Source: Bizionia sp.
GTDB lineage: Bacteria; Bacteroidota; Bacteroidia; Flavobacteriales; Flavobacteriaceae
Assembly: GCA_018067115.1 (NCBI GenBank)
Contig: JAGPVI010000359.1
Coordinates: 1 to 10,362 of the forward strand
Direction: 5' to 3'
DNA: 10,362 nt
In this document: positions 6,228 to 10,362 of the stretch, one piece after another
Numbering within the stretch: the first letter of the stretch is position 1
Layout of the letters: every line of letters starts with the position of its first letter
Program-made: the position numbers and the translations under genes
Notes under the pieces: model-generated
The model's input: the letters and a program-made list of their open reading frames with translations, nothing else
The model's database searches: none
Told to the model about the DNA's origin: nothing

Positions 6228-6821
6228 ATGCTTAACGAAAAACTTAAAGACAAACATATTATTCTTGCGTCTGGATCTCCTAGACGTCAAGACTTTTTTA
6301 AGAATTTAGGTTTAGATTTCGAAGTGCGTTTAAAACCCATTAAAGAAGAGTACCCGCTACGCTTAAGTCATTTTGAAATTAGCGATTATCTGGCTCAGTT
6401 AAAATCATTACCTTTTTTAGATGAACTTAAACCTAATGATATTCTTGTTACTAGCGATACCATCGTTTGGCACGATAATAAAGCTTTAGGAAAACCTAAA
6501 AATAATGCTGAAGCCTTCCAAATGATTTCATCTTTAAGTGGTAAAACTCATGACGTTATTACCTCGGTTTGCATTAGAAACACTACGTTTCAAAAAACTA
6601 TAAATGCGGTCACCAAAGTCACGTTTAAAGTACTTACGGAAGACGAGATTTGGTACTATATTAACACCTATTCGCCTTTAGACAAAGCTGGTGCTTACGG
6701 CATACAGGAATGGATAGGGCAAATTGGCGTTACAAAAATTGAAGGTTCCTATTTTAATGTTATGGGACTACCTACTCACCTCGTTTACAGCACACTAATT
6801 ACGGTTACCGAAATCAACTAA
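6228..6821 (+). CDS. maf: Maf-like nucleoside triphosphate pyrophosphatase
   Basis: A 197-residue cytoplasmic house-cleaning enzyme of the Maf/HAM1 superfamily that hydrolyses non-canonical or surplus nucleoside triphosphates to monophosphate and pyrophosphate. Visible motifs: 'ASGSPRR' (14-20), the phosphate-binding signature; 'TSDTIVW' (75-81) with catalytic Asp77; 'LGKP' (87-90) with Lys89; 'SLSGKTHDV' (102-110); and 'DKAGAYGIQ' (152-160). The Gln in 'YGIQ' and the general pattern fit the YhdE-like subgroup, which favours dTTP and UTP. The length is normal. Only two bases separate its ATG from the UbiA-family stop codon, so it is very likely translated from the same mRNA. Older annotations call this family septum formation proteins. 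Confidence 0.92.
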   Translation: MLNEKLKDKHIILASGSPRRQDFFKNLGLDFEVRLKPIKEEYPLRLSHFEISDYLAQLKSLPFLDELKPNDILVTSDTIVWHDNKALGKPKNNAEAFQMISSLSGKTHDVITSVCIRNTTFQKTINAVTKVTFKVLTEDEIWYYINTYSPLDKAGAYGIQEWIGQIGVTKIEGSYFNVMGLPTHLVYSTLITVTEIN

Positions 6822-6863
6822 TAAACTTATGTTATAATAAGAACTAGTAAAGTTAAGCTTGCT

Positions 6864-6871
6864 TACCTTTG
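6864..6871 (+). promoter_or_regulatory. -7 promoter box for the MscS-CorA pair
   Basis: TACCTTTG matches TAnnTTTG exactly, 17 bases before the ATG at 6889, giving an expected leader of about 10-14 bases. The TTG at 6859, which would lengthen the channel frame, lies upstream of this box and would not be transcribed from it. No -33 TTG at the usual distance is seen. Confidence 0.55.
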
Positions 6872-6888
6872 CTATAAAAGTGTGTTTA

Positions 6889-7419
6889 ATGATATTGAAT
6901 ATTTATAAAACCGAAATTTTAAACTCTGTAATACTAGTTATAATTATTATAATTATTAGAGCTATCGCACGTTTGGCAATTAGAAAAATTGGCCATAAAA
7001 ATGGTGTTAACGATGCGAGAATTGGATTAGTTTGTCGCTACCTAACCGTGGCGTTAGTTTTTCTATTATTGCTAATCGAAGCCTTTGTTTTAGGTGTAGA
7101 TGTTAAAGAGATCTCACTTGTATTCTCCTCTGTATTTGCAGTTATTGGTATCGCCTTATTTGCTATTTGGTCTATTTTAAGCAATATTACTTCGGGAATA
7201 ATTATGTTTTTCTCGTTTCCATATAAAGTGGGTGATAAAATTCAAATCCACGATAAAGACTACCCTATAGAAGCTGTAATTGAAGACATTAGAGCGTTTC
7301 AATTGCATTTACGATTAGACGATGGTAATTTAGTGACCTATCCCAACAACTTAATTCTTCAAAAAGCTGTAACTTTAATTCAGAAAGATGCTATTGAAGA
7401 CTTTGGCGATTTTCACTAA
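6889..7419 (+). CDS. Minimal MscS-family mechanosensitive ion channel
   Basis: A 176-residue inner-membrane protein. Helices lie at about 10-32, 47-70 and 77-108; the last is the pore-lining TM3 type, followed by 'FPYKVGDKIQI' (110-120), the conserved entry into the MscS beta domain ('F-x-VGD'). 'DDGNLVTYPNN' is the matching beta-domain signature. The protein then ends with a short acidic tail, so the C-terminal alpha/beta domain that forms the cytoplasmic cage in the 286-residue E. coli MscS is missing. Such channels release solutes under membrane tension, but the small ones are poorly characterised. I start at the ATG after the promoter box, not the TTG at 6859. CorA follows 11 bases after the stop codon, so the two are probably an operon for ion homeostasis. 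Confidence 0.85.
   Translation: MILNIYKTEILNSVILVIIIIIIRAIARLAIRKIGHKNGVNDARIGLVCRYLTVALVFLLLLIEAFVLGVDVKEISLVFSSVFAVIGIALFAIWSILSNITSGIIMFFSFPYKVGDKIQIHDKDYPIEAVIEDIRAFQLHLRLDDGNLVTYPNNLILQKAVTLIQKDAIEDFGDFH
6940..6957 (+). repeat. In-frame 9-base tandem duplication in the first channel helix
   Basis: Two perfect copies of ATAATTATT stand head to tail and encode residues 18-23, all isoleucine, in the first membrane helix of the MscS-type gene. Gain or loss of a copy would change the helix by three residues without a frameshift. It may be no more than isoleucine-rich AT-biased coding. Confidence 0.6.
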
Positions 7420-7430
7420 ACCACGCACCT

Positions 7431-8507
7431 ATGTCGAAAAAGAAACCTAAAAAAAGAACTCAAAATTATAAAAAACAACTGGGTCAAGTCCCTGGGACTT
7501 TAATATATACAGGGAGTAAAGCCTCCGAGTTATTTATCGATGCTTTCGACTATACTGAGAACTATTTAAAGGAACAAGAATTAAAAACTGTAGAACAAGC
7601 CTTCAAATTTAAGTCTACAGATTCTATTACATGGATTAACATTAACGGCTTGAATCATATTGCGGAAATCGAAAAAATTGGTAACCACTATAACCTTCAC
7701 CCCTTAGTATTAGAAGACATTGTAAACACGGGGCAGCGTCCTAAACTAGACGATCACGGAGATTATCTTTTTCTAGTCATAAAAATGATGTACTACGATA
7801 AAGAAGAAAAAATCATTTCGGAGCAGGTAAGCTTTGTAATGGGGCCTAATTATGTACTATCGTTTCAAGAAGCCGAAGGTGATGTGTTCGATGCCCTTCG
7901 TGAACGCATTCGCCAATCTAAAGGGCGTATTCGCAGCTTAGGTTCCGATTATTTATTATATGCATTAATAGATTCGGTAGCCGACCATTACTACGCGATT
8001 ATTGAAACGATGGGGAATAAAATTGAAGACCTAGAGGACAATTTATTCGAGGGGCAAACCAAAGAAGAAATCACCACCGATATCCAAAGCCTAAAGCGCG
8101 AGATTTTAAAAATCCGACGTGCTATTTTTCCGTTACGCGAAATTATAAATCGTATTGATAAAAGCGAAAATAAACTGATAGATCCTAAAACGTTACATTA
8201 CTTTGATGACGTTTACGATCATATTATTCAAATCACAGATACTATAGATATCTATAGAGAAATGATTTGGGGTTTAATGGATATGTATATGACAACCATT
8301 AGCAACCGAATGAACGAAGTTATGAAGGTATTAACCATTATTGCTACTATTTTTATTCCGCTAACGTTTATTGCCGGTATTTACGGAATGAATTTCGATA
8401 ATATACCAGAACTACATTACAAATATAGTTACCAGATTCTATGGGCTGTAATGGTAGTTATTTTCTTAGGTATGCTATATTATTTTAAACGTAAAAAGTG
8501 GCTATAA
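7431..8507 (+). CDS. corA: CorA-family magnesium/cobalt channel
   Basis: A 358-residue protein that forms pentameric channels for passive uptake of magnesium and sometimes cobalt or nickel. A basic N-terminus (residues 3-15) leads into a long cytoplasmic alpha/beta domain and a long helix (about 190-300) rich in charged residues, the funnel stalk. The signature 'YGMN' (318-321) ends the first membrane helix (about 298-318); the second helix covers about 333-351, and the chain ends in the basic tail 'KRKKWL', as in the family. The loop after GMN, 'FDNIPEL', carries the expected acidic residues. Length and architecture are typical, closer to the Thermotoga CorA type than to ZntB. It lies 11 bases after the MscS-type gene and is followed by an intrinsic terminator. 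Confidence 0.95.
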   Translation: MSKKKPKKRTQNYKKQLGQVPGTLIYTGSKASELFIDAFDYTENYLKEQELKTVEQAFKFKSTDSITWININGLNHIAEIEKIGNHYNLHPLVLEDIVNTGQRPKLDDHGDYLFLVIKMMYYDKEEKIISEQVSFVMGPNYVLSFQEAEGDVFDALRERIRQSKGRIRSLGSDYLLYALIDSVADHYYAIIETMGNKIEDLEDNLFEGQTKEEITTDIQSLKREILKIRRAIFPLREIINRIDKSENKLIDPKTLHYFDDVYDHIIQITDTIDIYREMIWGLMDMYMTTISNRMNEVMKVLTIIATIFIPLTFIAGIYGMNFDNIPELHYKYSYQILWAVMVVIFLGMLYYFKRKKWL

Positions 8508-8539
8508 GCTTAAAAGTTAAATAACGTTAAATTGAACTA

Positions 8540-8570
8540 AAAACCAGCCGCTGAGCTGGTTTTATTTTTA
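8540..8570 (+). terminator. Intrinsic terminator after corA
   Basis: AAAACCAGC and GCTGGTTTT (8540-8548 and 8555-8563) form a perfect 9-base stem with a 6-base loop, followed by a T-rich tail to 8570. It begins 32 bases after the corA stop codon and closes the plus-strand run. A run of A before the stem could let it act on the other strand too, but no minus-strand gene needs it here. Confidence 0.88.
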
Positions 8571-8701
8571 TATTTGATTTTTAAGTAAGTGATATAAACT
8601 CAACGGATTGTATATACTGTTATTTAACATATCTATAGACATATAAATAATCATTTTCTTAACGCTTACTTTACACTAACACTAAAAATATAAAGATTAT
8701 A
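8571..8701 (+). other. AT-rich intergenic stretch before the PIG-L gene
   Basis: About 130 bases between the terminator and the ATG at 8702 hold no credible gene. TATATTTG at 8569-8576 matches TAnnTTTG but overlaps the terminator tail and would give a leader of more than 100 bases. TACTTTAC, just upstream of the gene, is a poor match. No clear promoter for the next gene can be assigned. A small palindrome TCTATAGA and a GTTATTTAAC element at 8619-8628 are present. Confidence 0.4.
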
Positions 8702-10362
8702 ATGCAAAAATTTATTGCTATTCTACTGTTATTAGTAACCCTTTCTACATCTGCCCAACACCCAAAAAAACCAAACGCCTCAGAAATATACGACGCTATA
8801 GAAAAGCTTGATTTTCTAGGTTCGGTATTGTATGTGGCGGCACATCCAGACGATGAAAACACACGTCTTATTTCGTATATGGCAAATAATGTTAAAGCAA
8901 GAACAGCCTATTTATCGTTAACACGAGGGGATGGCGGGCAAAATTTAATTGGCCCAGAGATAAGAGAGCTTTTAGGTGTTATTAGAACTCAAGAGTTATT
9001 AACCGCTAGAGAAATAGATGGTGGCGAGCAATTATTTACACGTGCTAACGATTTTGGTTACTCTAAACATCCAGACGAAACTTTAGCGATTTGGAATAAA
9101 AACGAAGTGCTAAGCGATGTGGTTTTAGCCATTCGAGAATTTAAACCAGACGTTATTATTAACCGTTTCGACCACAGAAGCCCAGGAACTACTCACGGGC
9201 ACCATACTGGTTCTGCAATGTTGAGTGTAGAAGCTTTTGATGTTGCAAACGACCCTGAGGCCTATAAAAATCAAGTTAAAGAATTTGGTACCTGGCAACC
9301 ACAACGTTTATTTTTTAATACGTCGTATTGGTTTTATGGTGGTCAAGATAAATTTGAAGCTGCCGATAAATCTCACCTACTACCAATAGATATTGGAACC
9401 TACTACCCTTCTAAAGGAAAAAGCAACACCGAAATAGCATCCTTAAGCCGTAGTCAGCATAAATCGCAAGGATTTGGTGACACAGGAACACGAGGGTCGA
9501 GTATAGACTATGTAGAATTGATAAAAGGTGAAATGCCTATAGATAAGTCTAATCTTTTTGAAGGTATTGACACCTCTTGGAATCGCGTTAAAGGCGGACA
9601 AGCAATTGGAGTACTGCTTGAACAGGTAAAACGTGATTACGATTTTAAAAATCCATCAGCTTCCATCGCGGCCTTAACGAAAGCATACACCTTACTGCAA
9701 ACCATAGAAAACGACCATTGGAAAACTGTTAAATCTAAAGAGCTAAAAAACATTATTTCTGCTTGTGCAGGGCTATATTTAGAAGCAGTAGCACACACAG
9801 CGCAGCTAACCGTTAACGACAAGGTAAAACTAGATCTTGAAATTGTAAATAGAAGTCCTCAACAAATGACATTAGCGTCAGTGGTAATTCCTAACAACCT
9901 CAGCATTTCTAAAAACATTGTATTATTAGAAAACATAAAAATAGAACTTCAAGAAACCTTTACGCCTTCAGATAAAAAAGTAATAACCACACCATACTGG
10001 TTAATAGAAAAAGGAACTTTAGGAATGTACAAAGTGTCTAATAAAGACCTCATCGGACTCCCAGAAACACCAAGTTATTTTAACGTCACTTTTAATATGT
10101 CTATTAACGGCATTATCATTCCGTATACAAAACCGGTGGTCTATAAAACTAACGATCCTGTAAAAGGTGAAACCTATAAACCGTTTGAAATTATCCCTGA
10201 AGCTTCGGTTAAAATTGCTGAGAAAGTTATTATTTTCGAAAATGAAAGTGCTAAAGAAATCCCTGTAATTGTTAAAGCTGGAAAAGATAATTTAGAAGGA
10301 TATGCGAGTGTTAAGGCTCCAAAAGGATGGAACGTATTGCCAAAACAACAAAAGATAAATAT
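8702..10362 (+). CDS. Exported PIG-L/LmbE-family deacetylase (C-terminus cut by window edge)
   Basis: 553 complete codons are visible and the frame is still open at the edge. Residues 1-18 form a signal peptide, 'MQKFIAILLLLVTLSTSA', with likely cleavage before Gln19. The deacetylase core starts with the zinc-binding motif 'AHPDDE' (47-52) and continues through 'RGDGGQN' and 'GVIRTQE', with a histidine cluster His165, His167, His168 that should supply the third zinc ligand. The family removes acetyl groups from N-acetylglucosamine-type sugars; the substrate here is unknown. From about residue 370 the sequence changes to beta-rich stretches resembling Ig-like or carbohydrate-associated accessory domains. 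The visible part already far exceeds the roughly 230-270 residues of a stand-alone LmbE protein. It follows a terminator, so it is its own transcription unit. Confidence 0.9.
   Translation, partial: MQKFIAILLLLVTLSTSAQHPKKPNASEIYDAIEKLDFLGSVLYVAAHPDDENTRLISYMANNVKARTAYLSLTRGDGGQNLIGPEIRELLGVIRTQELLTAREIDGGEQLFTRANDFGYSKHPDETLAIWNKNEVLSDVVLAIREFKPDVIINRFDHRSPGTTHGHHTGSAMLSVEAFDVANDPEAYKNQVKEFGTWQPQRLFFNTSYWFYGGQDKFEAADKSHLLPIDIGTYYPSKGKSNTEIASLSRSQHKSQGFGDTGTRGSSIDYVELIKGEMPIDKSNLFEGIDTSWNRVKGGQAIGVLLEQVKRDYDFKNPSASIAALTKAYTLLQTIENDHWKTVKSKELKNIISACAGLYLEAVAHTAQLTVNDKVKLDLEIVNRSPQQMTLASVVIPNNLSISKNIVLLENIKIELQETFTPSDKKVITTPYWLIEKGTLGMYKVSNKDLIGLPETPSYFNVTFNMSINGIIIPYTKPVVYKTNDPVKGETYKPFEIIPEASVKIAEKVIIFENESAKEIPVIVKAGKDNLEGYASVKAPKGWNVLPKQQKIN

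Noticed and set aside
6826..6841. Inverted repeat CTTAT-N6-ATAAG before the MscS-CorA promoter
   Set aside because: It sits near -42 of the predicted start and has operator-like spacing, but the arms are only five AT-rich bases and do not resemble the TATGA half-site. Chance is likely.
8516..8628. GTTAAATAAC and GTTATTTAAC as distant inverted copies flanking the terminator
   Set aside because: The 10-base match is exact, but in such AT-rich, self-complementary sequence it is expected by chance, and no mobile-element content lies between.
8671..8862. Minus-strand open frame of 63 codons at the PIG-L start
   Set aside because: It is antisense to the signal peptide and zinc motif of the PIG-L gene and has no support of its own.
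9637..9822. Minus-strand open frame of 61 codons
   Set aside because: It is antisense inside the PIG-L gene, without motif or promoter.

Overview
The window reads as chromosomal DNA from a Bacteroidota species, most likely a marine member of the Flavobacteriaceae. The evidence is the low G+C content, AT-rich codon choice, absence of clear Shine-Dalgarno sequences, several exact matches to the Bacteroidota -7 promoter box TAnnTTTG a few to about 30 bases before genes, and signal peptides whose predicted cleavage leaves a Gln at +1. Everything looks like ordinary, vertically inherited core genome. I see no insertion sequence, prophage, CRISPR array, tRNA or rRNA.

Left arm (1-3319, minus strand). 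A large fused cytochrome c biogenesis protein (ResB/CcsB half plus CcsA half) runs off the left edge. Upstream of it is a two-gene unit: a 93-residue three-helix membrane protein of unknown function followed 10 bases later by a group III truncated hemoglobin.

Middle control region (3320-3395). This unit is divergent from a Crp/Fnr-family regulator gene on the plus strand. The gap holds back-to-back candidate -7 boxes and a perfect inverted repeat, TTATGA-N6-TCATAA, with Crp/Fnr operator geometry. The repeat would cover the regulator's own start of transcription and sit near -41 of the globin unit. This is the best candidate for a self-contained regulatory circuit in the window.

Right arm (4005-8570, plus strand). 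Four close-packed genes follow: a Rossmann/DUF2520 protein, a KdsC-family HAD phosphatase, a UbiA-family prenyltransferase of the geranylgeranylglyceryl-phosphate type, and a Maf nucleotide pyrophosphatase. A promoter precedes a second pair: a minimal MscS-type channel and a CorA metal-ion channel, closed by a clear intrinsic terminator at 8540-8570.

Right edge (8702-10362). An exported PIG-L/LmbE-type deacetylase of unusually large size is cut by the window end.

Two genes (the Crp/Fnr regulator and the MscS channel) have an upstream TTG that would lengthen the frame, but in each case a promoter box overlaps or lies downstream of that TTG, so I start them at the internal ATG. No gene-free stretch exceeds 300 bases; the longest is 8508-8701.
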